In this document: piece after piece, positions 33,187-47,380 of the stretch
Layout of the letters: each line of letters begins with the position of its first letter
Numbering within the stretch: position 1 is the stretch's first letter
Assembly: GCA_002104945.1 (NCBI GenBank)
Contig: MCFH01000007.1
Span: 1,040,001-1,104,000 of the forward strand
Origin: Piromyces finnis
Lineage: Eukaryota; Neocallimastigomycota; Neocallimastigomycetes; Neocallimastigales; Neocallimastigaceae
Direction of reading: 5' to 3'
DNA length: 64,000 bases
The notes under the pieces: model-generated
What the model saw: the letters and a program-made list of their open reading frames with translations, nothing else
Told to the model about the DNA's origin: nothing
Databases searched by the model: none
Made by a program: the position numbers and the translations under genes

Positions 33187-35993
33187 TTAATTTAAAGAAT
33201 ATGCTGATGGTGGAGCTCCTGAAACAAATAATTGACAACCTTTAAATAATTGATCTATTTTCTTTTTTAAAGTATTTTGTTTTTGAAGAGAATGTTCCAA
33301 TTTTTCTTCATAGTCTTTTTCCTTTTTTCTTGCTTCATCATACGATAATTGAAGATTGGATATATTTGTTTTTAGTTCTTCAGATTTATTTTTTAATGAA
33401 ACAATTTCTTGATTCTTTGAATCTAGAAGTTTGTTTAACTCCTTTATTTTGAAATCAAAGGCTTTAATATCATTTTCATTCTCTTTTATCCATGAGCATA
33501 AATTTCTTATTTCTTCATCAAATGGAAATGGATGTTTAGATAGTCCTGGCTTTAAATGCAAATTATCTAAAAATTGTGTAGGTTTACTGTGGATAGATGA
33601 AATAGCAATACATGTATCACAAGCTTTACTATATTGCAAAAGATAATCATCAATTATCGCTTGACACTCAAATACTTCTTGTTCTTTCTTTAAATAATCG
33701 TTATGAGTTTTGGCTAACAAATCTTTTGTATTATTTAAATCAGTATTTAAGTCTCGACATTTTTTCAACAATGAATTTTCTTGATTATTAAGCTTATTTT
33801 GTAATTCATTAAATTCTTTTCTTATTTTTTTGTTTTCTACAATAACTCTTTCTTTTTCCTTTATTTGTTCTATTAATTTTTAATATTTTTTTTTAAAAAA
33901 AAAAAAATATTAATAAATTTAAATAAAATTTTCAATTATTATAAAAAAGAAAACAAAAAAAAAAAAAATACCTTCAATGATTTGTTCAAGTTTTGTTAAC
34001 TGATTTTTAATTTTATCTGATTCTTGTACAACGTCAAATAATTTATCAATTTGTTTATTAATAATTTTATTATTATTATTAATATTATCACTTTCATTTT
34101 CGTTATATTTATTAGTTATTTGGTTTATGCTTTCTAAATATAATGATTGAATATCTTTAATATTTGATAACTCTGAAGACATTTGTTTTGTGAGTTTCTC
34201 ATTATCTTGGATACTATCTGTTCTTAATTGATCAATTTCAATTTTTAATGCTTTAATTAATTCAGTATATTTTTTAATGTTTAGTCTTTCATCGTCTAGC
34301 TTATTTTTTAATATTCTATTTTTTTGAAGTAAGTCTTTATCAATAGGAAATTCATTCTTAAAAGATATTATCGCTTTTTGAAGTTTATCATTTTCTAATT
34401 TCCATTTTTCTATTAGATTCTCTAAATATATTTGATTTTTCTTCATATTTTCGTTTTCTACCAATAATTTATTATATCTTTGAGTTATATCGTTATATTT
34501 TGTCTTAATTATATAATTACTATTTATTGGATCAATATTAGATATTTTTTCTGTTTTATTAATTTTTGAATTTAATTCATTTATTATCATTAGATGTTCT
34601 TTATTTTCCAACTCCAATTGACTTATTGTATTTAAAGATTTTTTATATCTCTCTTTTAATACATTTACATCATCATCATCACTTACATTATTTAAATTTT
34701 CATTTTCATTTTCATTATATAAATTATTGATATTATCTTGACAATTTTTAAAACAATTACAAACATCTATTATTAACGATCGACTTAGTGAATATGGTTT
34801 CTCTTCAGAAAATTCTTTTATACTTGTTTTCATAGAATTTAAACATTTATAGAAATTCTGTAATACCTAATAATAAAAAAAAATAATAAATATTGTATTA
34901 ATAATCATGATATTAATCTTTAATAAAATTATATTTAATAATAATTATCATACTTTTTCTACAGTTATTTTTATCAAAACCGAGTTCTTATTAATAAATT
35001 TTAAGTTTAATTGTGTTGATATTACCTCCAACACCTCATTAATAAATGTAATTAGATTTTCTTGTTTTGACGATGAAAAACTGCTTATATAAGCTATGTC
35101 TTTTTCTTTTAAACTAGATATACTATCATAGCATGATATATTTAATAGATTTGCATTAATTTCATCCAATTTATATTTCATTACTTCATTAATTTTTCTT
35201 AAATTTTTATTTTCTTCTTTCATTGCTTTATTCTCATTATTATATTCATTTATAATATTATTCAAATAAGAAATATTTTCAGATTTTTGTTTTGATTTTT
35301 CAATTAAGTCCTTCATTAATAAATATGTATTCTCATCTGGTATATTAATTTTCATATTATGTAAAAGCTCTTTTGTTTGTCTCTTTTCAGAAATCTGTTA
35401 TATTAAAATAATAAAAAGTTTATTATTTATTATTATTTTTAATTATGTAATAATCAAAATATATATAAATCTATTACATTATTATCAATCAAATTATTAT
35501 TTGATATATCTAAATAATATTCTTTATTATTAATATCAATGGATTTCTCATCATTTCCTATATTGGTGTTTTTGCTTTGGTGTGTATCATTATTTTCATC
35601 ATTTAATATTGAATAACTTTGAATACTTATATCATTGCTATTTTTATCAATATGTAATTGGATATTATTTAAATTATCATTTTCTTTCATCAGCATCAAA
35701 GACATATCATGATCATTTTTCTCAAAAATTTTTCCTGCTGCTTTTGATGAAAACATAATAGCATTATAATTTCTTTCAACTATTTCATTTATATTATTAT
35801 TTTTTTTATTTAATCCTTCATTTTTATAACATAAACTATTTTCATCATTTATTATATTATTATTAATTATATTATTTTTTCTTTCTACACTAATATTTAT
35901 ATCACTACTTTTTGATGAAATGTCATTAAATTGGCCCAATGTATCTTGTATATCATTAACGATTTGACCTAATTTTTTAATTGGTTCACCCAT
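33187..35993 (-). CDS. 844-aa coiled-coil protein of unknown function
   Basis: Four exons in transcript order: 35993-35478, 35394-34954, 34866-33972, 33869-33187; total 844 aa with consistent phases. I do not recognise the family. The N-terminal 170 residues are acidic and Asn-rich after a short start (MGEPIKKLGQIVNDIQDTL). The rest is mostly coiled coil, broken near residues 650-700 by a compact segment with two cysteines (CDTCIAISSIHSKPTQFLDN) and a Trp (LCSWIKENENDIKAF), then a final coil and a short conserved-looking tail ending SGAPPSAYSLN. No membrane or signal sequence. It lies just downstream of WDR35 on the same strand. A centrosomal, ciliary or cytoskeletal role is possible but not shown. 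Confidence 0.72.
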
Positions 35994-36428
35994 ATTTCTA
36001 TTTAATAATTAACAATTAATAAAATAATGTTTATTTAAATATAAATGGTATAAATAAGAAAAATAAGAAATATTAATGAGATAATAATAACGTTTTATTT
36101 TTAGACTTTATTTAAAATTCTTTATAAAACTTTCATTATATTTTTTATAATAATTAATAATCATAAAATAATTAAAGTTTATGTGTAATAAAAAAGAAAG
36201 GTATACAGAGAAATATTAAAAGTTACATGCTCATATTTAATTTATTTTTTCTTTCTTCATGTTTTTTATTATTTTAAAAAAAAAAAAAAAAACTTTAAAA
36301 AGTTAATTTGAATAAAAATTTTATTTTCAAAAAAATATATTAGTTCAATAATTCACAACTCCGATTTTTCATATATATTTAAGTTTTATTTTAATATGAT
36401 TATGAATTATGTTTGGTTAGTATAATAT
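35994..36428. other. Spacer between WDR35 and coiled-coil gene
   Basis: About 435 bp between two minus-strand genes: 3' UTR of WDR35 and promoter of the 844-aa gene. A/T homopolymers only. Confidence 0.5.
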
Positions 36429-39400
36429 CTACAAAGTTGTATGACACTGTTATTAAATAAATTAATGTTAATTTAAATTTTTATATAAATTTACAATAAT
36501 AATAATTTTATTTAAAAAAAACTAACCAATGGGCAACACTGAAGTCCTGATATTTCTCTTTCTATAGCCCTTCTTTTACATACATGGCACATAAAGTGAT
36601 ATGGCTTTTATTTAATTATAAAAAATAATTTAATATTTATATTTTTAAAAATTTAATAAATTATATATTGGTTTTCTCTTTACTTCTATAATTGGTTTTC
36701 CAGTAACTATACATATTGGAAAATTCAAATGACAAGAAGAACAATAGGATTCACTAATTTAAATAGAATAATAATGATTAATATATATATATTTAATTGA
36801 ATTAAATATTAACATATACCTTTCTTTTAATAAAGAGCCGCAATTTGTACATTCTACTTCTTTCTCTGGAGGGTCCTCTGGTACAAATCTAAATATTTTA
36901 AAATATGGAAAAAAAAAAAAAAAAAAAAAAACAATTTAATTGAATATATATTTATATGATAATAAATTAGTAATAATTAAATATTGTATTGTATATACTT
37001 TGTAAATATAGATAAACCTAATTTATCAATATCATCTTTTTCTTGTTCTGTAAGAGATTGTAATGATTCTAATTTTACAAATGCTTTTGAACATGTTGCA
37101 AAACATCTATTATTGAAACTAATTAATGCCAATAAGCTATAAACTTTCTTCGGGTCAATAATATTATCATATTCACATAAATGTTTCGCCTATAATTTTT
37201 AAATTTATATATTAACTAATAATTTATACTTCTAATTTATGACTACATAATAGATTTTTAATATATATATATACTGTTTTTATGGCTGCATCTAAATCAC
37301 CCTGATAATACTGTTGTTGAGCAAGGATATAATAATGATATGCTTCTGCACCTTTCCAGGCATTATCCAAAAATTTTGTATTCATGGTATTTTTAGAATC
37401 TTCAACAAGTAATCCTTCTAAAGCCGCCAGTGCCTGGGTTAATTAATATATAAAAGAATTAATAAAATTAAAAATCTTATAAATTAAATATAAATAAATT
37501 AAATTAAATTTATTTTACTTCATCATTATTCTTTTTTTGTCCCTTCGATTTATTTAATTGATGATATCTCTCAACTTCTAAAGCAGCCAATACATATAAT
37601 TTTTTAATTTGTAATGGACTTTTATTTTGTTTAACAAATTCATCAGCAAGCTAAACATTAATTAATAAATCATTTTAACAATATAAATCGATGTTGATTA
37701 TACATTAATAATATTAGTAATAATTTTAAATAATTTTAATTACATTATACAATAATTGAGCTGATTTCTGACAGTAATTGGCCTTTCTATATAATTCAAT
37801 TGCTTCAATGATTTTTTTATCACTAAGTAAGCGCTTAGCATATCCAGATAAAAGATTTTCTATATCTTTAAAATTATGTTTTTCAGCAAGTTCTATTGCA
37901 TCACTCCACTTATGGGATAATAATAATTTATATATTAATTTATTTATTTAATGTTATCTTTAATGTGAGTTATAGTTATGCCAAACTTACTTGATTTAAA
38001 TATACGCAAGTATCAATTGCTGATTTAACATCGCTTATTTTCAGATATGCTTTTACAGCTTGATTATACATACCAGAAGATTTAAATATATCACCAAAAG
38101 TCTTTATTTAATATATATTTTAAAGATTAATGCATATATTCGAATTATATTTAATATTATTAATTATATGTACCTTAAAGTTAACATCATTATCAGGTAA
38201 ACTATTCATTAACTTCTCAAGACCACTATAATCTTCAAGTAAATAATAACATTGAATTAATTTTTCTATATTACGACCTTGAACGTAATAATTTATTGCT
38301 TGTGACCTTTATATATATTATACATGATTAAAATGAAAATTATGAAACTTTAAATAAAATACTATAATATGTTAATAATATAATATTAAATTTGTTACCA
38401 TCTCTGATGTTCGTAATAATAATCACCAATAGAATTTAACGCTTTATTTAATAGTATATCATCACCAATATTACCTGATTGAATTAAATATACAACTCTA
38501 AACCAATCTCCTAATAACATTCTTAAATTAAGAGCAAGATCCATTCTATCAATTTCAATGTATATTTTTTCAGCTAATTCAATATTTCCTGAATATGTAG
38601 CAATTTCTGCTTTTTGAATATCTTTATTCTATAAAATTTTATTAATATTATATAAATATATATAATTATGTTAAATTTAAATATTTACATTTAACTTTTT
38701 TAATGATTTTATAAACTGCAATCCTTGATAATCTTGACACTTGGCAAATGCTTTTTCAGCGACATCAAAATTAAAATTATTTAAAGCAAAGAAACTAATG
38801 ATTTTCCATAATCTTGGAATTGAATAAGTTTCAGCATATTCAAACGCTTTTGAAATATCTTCTTCTTCAAGAACTCTTCTGATTTCTCTAACATGTTTTG
38901 TTTCAATGACACTAATATAATCTTTTGTTGGATTTTCTGGGTTTTTCATTATTTCATCAATTTGAACTATCTTTATTTCAAGATCTCTAAAATCAAAAAT
39001 ATCTTTTAATTATAATATTTTGTTATGTTAAAAGAGTTATATATTTCATCTAAAATTTTAATTATATAATATACAATTTATAACATACTTCCAATATATG
39101 AAACTGGTTCTTCTGGTTCATAATTATTAAATACAATTACTCTTGTTTTTTCTAAAACAACGAATGAATCAGGAGTATCTTCCGACCTATTTATATATCA
39201 TGTTAAATTAATATTTATAATAAATAATATTTTAAAAAAAATATCTTTTATTATATATATTTATTACCATTTCATTTCCCAAACATCCTTTCTTTCAAAA
39301 TCTAATAATTTACCTGTGTTCTATATTTTGTAATATAAAAGAAATTCAATGTCTGTTCAAATAGTATAATATTATAGTTAATACATAAACTTATTTTAGT

Positions 39401-42161
39401 ATTTACACCGGAAATGATTTCATTTGAATTTTTTACTAATCCATCACTGGAATTATGATTTTCATTTTTAGAGAATGTAAATATTTTTAATATTCCAGAA
39501 TTATCAATTAATGAAAGCATTGATGAATCACAATTCAATTGCATTTGTTGTGGTTGATGAGATATAAAATATTGATTTTCTAAAATTACATTTGGTAATG
39601 AAAATTGTAATAAAGCACCTGATTGTCTTGTTACTATTAAATATAAATCAGATACAGCAATCTGAATAATTGGATCATTATTTTCACTATTAATTAGTAT
39701 TATTATATAATAATATTTAAATATTATTTTAAATTAATAAAAGAACCCTTAGTTTAAACAAATTTTAAGTATATATTATACCTTAGATGGTATCCACCAA
39801 ATGCAATATCTTGTGCTGAAGTACCAATATTTTTAATATCATCAATATTAAATGTATATTCTTGAAATTCTTTCTTTCTTATTGCTATATAAATATAATA
39901 TAAAAATACAATATTTTATTATTATTTTCTCCCTTTTTTTTTTTTGTAATAAATATACATTAAATATATTAATAATTAATATGTACTATTATAAGCAATA
40001 TTATTTCCATTTGGTGAACTCTTAAATTGGTAATACAAAATATTTTCTGACGAAGCAATATATACTCTTGTTTTATTTATTCCATAACAAACGGGTTCAA
40101 AATCAATTATTTTTGTATGAATTGGTGTTCCAATTGAATTAACAACTGTAAATATATATCTTTTTGTTTATAATAATTAAATAATTAATAAATATTATAA
40201 ATTATGAATACATTATTAAACAATTTCTGATATTACTGATTTTCTTCAACTGTAGATTTCGATATAATTAAGCAATACACATCATATGATATAATAGAAA
40301 TTACTTTGGTATATAATCTAACGAATTATTAAATTAATAATTAAAATTAACAATAGTTAGTACCATTTATAATCAGTTACTTCTTAAAATAATGAGTAAT
40401 TACTAATTACTTTGTATATTTTTCATTTGTCTTCGAGTTCCAAAATGTAATAAATGTATCGGATTTATTTGGTTTGCTATACGCATAGGCTATTACATCC
40501 TTTGACAATGATGTCCATTTATAATTTGGTCTTATATTTGCAAAATAGATAAAAGAATCAATTGCTAATGCGATATGTAATCCACTATTTTCCCATGATA
40601 ACGCAGATATTTTTTTTCCAGGTACTCTTAATGATCTTAAATACTTTTTTAGAATAATAAAAAAATCAAAAACTTAAAATAAGGAATAGAAAGTATAATA
40701 TAAAAAAATTCCTATTATATATCTATTATATATACTTTTCCATAAGCATCATATATTTGTAATACACAAACTTCTTTATTTTCACCTTGTGAACTTTTTC
40801 CATATTGCATACCAGTAACAGCTAGTAATGAACCATCTCTATTCCACTTTATGTTTAAATATCTCATTGCAGTATCAATTATTATTGGTTCTATTTATAT
40901 TTTAATGATATAAAATAATAAAATATATAAATACCAATTATTGTTAACAAAGTAAAATAATTTTTAATATTATTGTATTTACCATTATCCTTTTCATTTC
41001 TCATTAATTGTATTTTTCCATTTTCTAAAGCAATAGCTAAACATGGAACATCTTGATCAACATATCCATTCAATCCATTATACCTTGATTAAATATTATT
41101 ATATTATTATTGTATATATTATAGGTTATTTATAATCATTATATATTATGTTATATAAATACCATTCACATCCTGAAATTTTTATTACACCAACACCTGT
41201 TTCATTGAAATAAGTTTGAACTTTAGACTTTTAAATTGTATATTATAGAAAATATATATATATATTAAAAATATAGTATTACACTTTTTAATTATATTTA
41301 TAAAAATCAAAAAAATAATAAATATATTTGAATTACAATAAAATTCCCATCTGCATCATATAAGTGAATTTCACCATCCATTGTACAAAATAAGATAAAT
41401 TTTGAGTCCGGTGACCATTGCAAATAAAGAAGTTCCATTTCAAACTCTTTACCCCAAATTCTGCTTCCATCCACTGAACCAACAATTACAGCACCTAAAA
41501 TTTTAAATAAAAAAATTTTTTTAATAACACTATATATAAAACTATATCAATTTTCATTTAATAAAAATCAATATACAAATAATTGAGAATATATACCATC
41601 TTTATAAATAATACCGATTTTTTCACCAGTTTTATTCCATTGAATATCTGTAACAACACTTTTATTACGATTATTAATCATTTCTTCATACCATGTTCCT
41701 TTATATAAAATCCATACAATGATAAGACCATTTTCATCAGATGTTGCTAATTTATGATATTGCTGATTCCATGAAGCAACTAAAACTGAGCCTATAATTA
41801 TATACATAATTTAATTAGATTTCTTAAATAATTATATAAAAAATATATATTATCATTAAATTTTCTACCTCCATGGCCATCTAAAGTTTGATTCATTGAA
41901 AGATTTGAACTTTTACTTTTTTTATCACCATTATTATTGCTACTTTCAAGTTTTAAAACTTTTAAAAGACCATCTGTACCACCACATGCTATCCAACCTT
42001 GATCATTATTCCATGCAATTGTTTTTAAATTAATACCATTTGGTATTGAAATCTTTTTAGTAATAAATTATTTTTTAGTTAATAGTTAATAGAATACTAT
42101 AGCTAATACAAAATAATATTATAATATTAAGATTTACCTTTTTGCTTAAATATACAAACAT
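36429..42161 (-). CDS. WDR35: Intraflagellar transport protein IFT121 (WDR35)
   Basis: IFT-A complex core subunit for retrograde ciliary transport and membrane-protein import into the cilium. 26 exons in transcript order: 42161-42138, 42052-41869, 41791-41597, 41494-41337, 41227-41163, 41083-40983, 40890-40736, 40643-40411, 40317-40237, 40159-39987, 39884-39782, 39686-39407, 39320-39268, 39186-39089, 39002-38689, 38628-38399, 38306-38174, 38101-37991, 37908-37744, 37650-37519, 37433-37275, 37189-36999, 36888-36820, 36753-36684, 36604-36527, 36446-36429; about 1190 aa, near the human length. Seen: start [10 protein letters not shown]40 blocks such as [11 protein letters not shown] and [12 protein letters not shown]; the linker [20 protein letters not shown]-like helices ([29 protein letters not shown]); and a cysteine-rich C-terminus ([19 protein letters not shown]). 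The last exon has only 18 nt and supplies the final C-H of the zinc motif. Confidence 0.95.
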
Positions 42162-43970
42162 ACTCTATTATTATAATTTAATATTATTAAATATATATAT
42201 ATTATAATAATAAGATCAAATATTTCTTTTATACTGAACTGAACTTTTATTTAAATTTTATAATATTAATGCAAAATAGTAAAATTGTGTAGTATTTTTT
42301 GTTAAAAAATAAAGATTCAAGTTTTTTATTTAAAATTTAATTAAAAATATATGATTTTGTATTTATTAAAGTTTTTGGTTTAAAAATATTATTAAAAAAA
42401 AAAAAATATCAAACACTTTTTTTTTGTATACATAATTTTAATATTCATTAATACATTTTTTTTAAAAGATTTTTTTTTTATATGTTAATATTTCGAAATA
42501 TACAATTTAATTATTTAATTAATATTATTTATTATATGATTAAATATAAAACTATAAAACTCCGAATTTATGTAAAGATTAGATTTAATTTTTTTTAAAT
42601 TATAATATTAACTATAGAATGTAATCTAATCTTTCATTTAAAAAAAAAAAACTATTGCAATATTATTGTTATTATTATAATTTTTATTATAATTATTATT
42701 ATTTTAATATTACTAACATAAAATTATTTTATTCATTTTTTTCAATTTATTATGAATCAATTTAAACTTTGGCCCCTTAATATTCAATTTATTTAAATTT
42801 TATATTTTTCTATATATATACATAAATTTTTATTTTTTATTGTCTTTAAAATTTATTATTTTATTTAAGAAATAATTGTTGCACAACAAAAAATATTACA
42901 GGTTAGATTTTATTTAATCTTTTAATAACTTTAATATATAACATATAACAGGATAACAGGAATAATTATTTAATAATTAGATTTTTAATCATAATAATAT
43001 AATAATAATATACATTAAAATTTATATTTTTATATAATTTAATATTTAATATATTCTTTAAACATATTATTGAATTACCATATTTAATATATTATAAAAT
43101 AATACATTATAATATTACATTTAATTTATTGGCACAATTATTTTGCGAAATGGTTTTCTTTTTAATCTTTTTTAATAAATAAGCGAAGCATTTTTTAAAA
43201 AAAAAAATAATGAGTAATTGTTTATATATTATATTAAGAATAATTATATATATTTAATAATAATAATAATAATAATAAAAGTTAATTTATTAAATGGATT
43301 AAATTCAATTAATTATAAAAATTCAATAATAAGCAATCGATATTATTATTTAATTATTAAATTTATAATTGTTTGTTTAACAATTTCCATTTAATTTTGT
43401 AAAATAATATATAAAATATTATATATAACATCCTTATTTTCCCAAGAAAACAATAAAGTAGATAAATAGATTAATTATTTGTATAATAATAAAATTTTTA
43501 CAGAAAATCTATTCATTTGAAATTAATTTTAAAATCAATTGCATTTCAATCATTTTTTTTTTTTTTAAAAAAATAATTCAATATCTTTTCTTATATATAA
43601 TTATAGAATTAATTTAATTTAATTTAATTCATTTAACATAAAACATTTTACAGAAAACTAATTAAGATAACTTTTAAATAATTAATCTAAATTTTAAAAA
43701 TTAGAATATTGAACTTAAATCTATCTATATATCTATATATATTATATAGAGATTTTTAATAAAGTAAATTGTTAAAAAACATAATAAAAGTATTAATATA
43801 TATATATATATTTATATATCATACGATTTTTAATTATAGATAATAATTATACCCAACCAGTCTAATCATATATATTTGCAATTAATAATCATCGTTTAAT
43901 CAATATTTCTGCATTTTATCATTAAATAAGAAAAGATAAATTTTAGCCTCATATAATTTATTTAGAAAAA
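42162..43970. promoter_or_regulatory. Divergent 1.8-kb region, WDR35 / RAD21
   Basis: Separates two divergent start codons and should hold both promoters and 5' UTRs. It is extremely AT-rich with short TAA runs (about 43258-43278). No ORF or RNA gene supported. Confidence 0.45.
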
Positions 43971-46900
43971 ATGTTTTATTCAGAATCGATTTTATTAAAA
44001 AAAGGTCCATTGGCTAAAGTATGGTTAGCTGCTCATTGGGAAAGAAAACTTAGTAAAGCAAATTTTTTGCAAGCCAATATCGAAACATCAGTTGGTGCTA
44101 TTTTAGGAAATGATCGTCCTCCAATGGCTCTTCGTCTCTCTGGTCAACTTCTTCTTGGTGTTGTTCGTATTTATTCTAGAAAAACAAGATATTTATTAGA
44201 AGATTGTAATGAAGCAATTGTAAAAATTAAGATGGTAATGTTTTTATTTAAAAAGTGAAATATATTCTTATTATTTTCAAGGAGAAAACTTTTCTTATAA
44301 TTTTAATATTTTAAATAAATTATTATTATTTAATTTTAAAATAAAATAACTTGAAATTATAATTTCAGACATTTCAACCTGGTTCAGTTAATTTATCAGA
44401 TGAACAAATTATTTCCAATGATGCAATTACATTAAAAGATACTATTACTGAATTTGATATTTTATTACCAGAAAGAACATTCGAAAATCAGTTATTATTA
44501 ACTTTTATATATTTAATTATAAATATATTATTATATTTTAAAATTTAAAATATTTAAATTAATATTTAAATTTTTTTTTTTATTTTATTTTTATATTTAA
44601 TTATTTGATGTTATATTATGTATTTATTATTATTTTAAATAATAATAAAAGAAATTGGAATAATGACAAATTTCAATTGTCATTGAGTCAACCATCAATG
44701 AATATTTCAATTATCGATAAAGACATAGAAACACCAAAACATAATGCATATAATGATATGCTTGTAGATCCATTAGAATTTAACCCAGCTTCACCAGAAA
44801 TTAATTTATTCAACCCAAGAACTAATTTTGATGATTCTATGGAAATTGAAACTTTACGTGATCTTCAACGTAATACCAACGAATTAGAAAATGATAACTT
44901 AGATATTGGTATAGATATTGATGAAAACATTTTCCAGCCTTTAAATGATGATAGTGATCCATTTGCTCCAAAGACAGAACCAAAAATAGAAATAAATGAT
45001 TCAATTGACCAGTTAGTATAAAAATAATTTTAATTTTATAAATATATATATATATTATGATAATAAAATACTTAAAAATATTATTTTTAATAATATTATA
45101 TTTGTAGTGATATATTAAATGATAATACTGAAAGTAAAATAATAATTAATACATTATAATATTTGAAATAAAAATTAAATTTAGAAATTATAAAAGTAAT
45201 TAATTTTTAAATGATATTTAATAGATATATTTAAATCAGTTCCTGATAATATAGATAATATGGGTCCAATAGAAATTAAAGAAGAACCTGTTGAAACAAA
45301 AGAAAATATTGATTTAGATATTCTTGAAAAAAAGATAAAAATTGAAGAAGAATATAATAATGGAATAAATACATCTACTAATGAGGACAGTCTTATAGAA
45401 AATCAAGAAGAAAGAGAAAGAATTGAAAGAGAAAGAGTTGAAAGAGAAAAAATGGTTAATAATTTACCAGAAGTTGATATAAATGATTATCAATTAGATA
45501 ATGGAGAAGATGAAAATAATGAAGGAATAGACCTTAGTACTTCATTAAGTGCTCTCTCATCACATCAACAACGACCACAGAGAAAAAGAAAAATTATTTT
45601 ATACGATGATCAAATTGAATTATTAGGGGAACAAATATCTTCTCAACTGAAAAATCCAACTAATACTTTAGTTAAAGTAATAGATATATTGTATATTTAA
45701 AAATATTATTTTTTTTATTAATACTATATTTTTTTATTATTATTTATTCTTATTTAATTTAATTTATTTATATTAATAATTTATAATTATGTATATTATA
45801 CTTTATTTTTTGAAAGGATGAACTTTTATTATTTAGACCCTCAAAATATATAAAATTAATTAAAAATATTAGTAAGGATGAAATATTTTTAGAAAATAAC
45901 TCTATTATATTTAATATTGAGCTTTATCAAGATACTCCAATATTTAAAATGCCACCATTTCCACCATCTGAATATATTTTTAAGACTGATATGTTAGAAG
46001 AAACTGATAATTTAAATGAAATAAGTAAAGGTATTTTTTTCTTCTTCTTTTTCTTATATATCTTTATATATATGAAATTTATTTATATTTTTGCTATTAA
46101 TAACATGCAATTTTATTATTTTATGTTATAATATTTAGTTGATATTTCATTAGATAAGGGTGATGAAAATGATAATATTTTAGATAATAATGATTTGAAT
46201 TTACCAGATATAGAATCTTTTGATTTTACTATTGATAATACCACAAAATTAGACGATAATGTTGAAGAAGATAACAGTGTTGATGAAAACGCTAAAAGTC
46301 AAGATGTTGAAAAAAAGTTAAATATTTCAATGGATGAGATATCTGTAAATGAAGATAAATCGGAAAATTTTGATAATGAAATAAGTAATATTCAAGCTGA
46401 TGATAATGATGAAGTTCCGATTATATCTGCAGTTGAGCCAAATGGTAAATAATAATAACAATAATAATGATATATTAATAAAAATAATTGTATCTTTGTA
46501 TTATAATTTTATATATTAATTTTATTTAAAAATAAAATAAAATATAGAAAATGAACAAACATCATGGTCTTCAGTTATTCATGATGAATTTGAAGAAAAA
46601 GACTCAATATCTTTTAAAGAAACAGCTAAAGCTAAAGATGTAATTAATAGGATTAAAATCCATTAAGCAATATAATTTTAATTAAATATTTAATGAAGTA
46701 AAAATAATAGCTTTCTTATTAATATAATTTTTTATTTGTATATTTGTATAGTTAACTCGTAAAGAAGCTGTTAATTTCTTCTTTGAAGTTTTGTCTATGA
46801 CTACTAAAAATTTGCTAAAAGTAGAGCAAAACGAGGCTTATGGTAATATTAAAATAACACCAAAGGTAATGCTAATTATATCGTAATTATAAAATTAAAA

Positions 46901-46972
46901 GAATATATGAGGTTTTAACTATATATATAAATATTTTAAATATTATAGGAAGCTTTATTTAATCGACTTTAA
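43971..46972 (+). CDS. RAD21: Cohesin kleisin subunit RAD21/SCC1
   Basis: Ten exons: 43971-44234, 44369-44490, 44652-45011, 45108-45133, 45225-45676, 45817-46030, 46139-46444, 46548-46639, 46752-46865, 46949-46972; 657 aa. Kleisin closes the SMC1-SMC3 ring holding sister chromatids together. The N-terminus is canonical ([20 protein letters not shown], then [21 protein letters not shown]), the SMC3-binding helical domain. A fungal-type TEFDILLPE motif follows in exon 2. The long middle is acidic and Asn-rich. [14 protein letters not shown] (about 45590-45617) is a conserved kleisin block. The C-terminal winged helix that binds the SMC1 head is compact ([16 protein letters not shown] ... IKITPKEALFNRL). 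The mitotic form is favoured over REC8 because of the N-terminal match, but REC8 cannot be wholly excluded. Exon 4 is only 26 nt. Confidence 0.93.
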
Positions 46973-47380
46973 ATAAAAAAACATAATAATTTTAATAATT
47001 ATAGTAATTATTTGTAGTTTATGAAAAATTGTGAAATATAGAAAAAAAAAAATTTTTTTTTTTTTAGAACATAGTGATTATTATTTATTATTTTTTTTAT
47101 AGAAACTATCAATTTATCAATTTTATTTTATTTTTTCCCCATTTCATTTATTTTATTATTTTATGCTTATAATATTTAGCTCAATAAAATATTACTTAAA
47201 TATTATTAGAAAACAATAAAACATTGATATGATTCAATTGTGTGCTTTTTTATTTTTATTTTATTTTATTTTATTTATTTATTTTTATTTACTTTTTTTC
47301 TGTCCTGTTATATATTATATCTTTCATTTGAAGTAAAGAAAGAAAAGAAAAATGAAAAAAAAAAAAAAAAAAAAGAGAGA
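46973..47380. other. Convergent 3' region RAD21 / ITFG1
   Basis: About 400 bp between two stop codons. It holds 3' UTRs, poly-A/T runs and a TTTTA-type repeat near 47250-47280. A small frame at 47240-47428 is composition-driven and overlaps the ITFG1 end. Confidence 0.5.

Noticed and set aside
36521-36526. Stop of WDR35 read straight through the penultimate exon
   Set aside because: Splicing to 36446-36429 restores the conserved CPLCH ending; the read-through ending lacks the zinc ligands.
43971-46972. REC8 (meiotic kleisin) instead of RAD21
   Set aside because: The N-terminal block and the LLPE motif fit mitotic SCC1/RAD21 better, though a tree would settle it.
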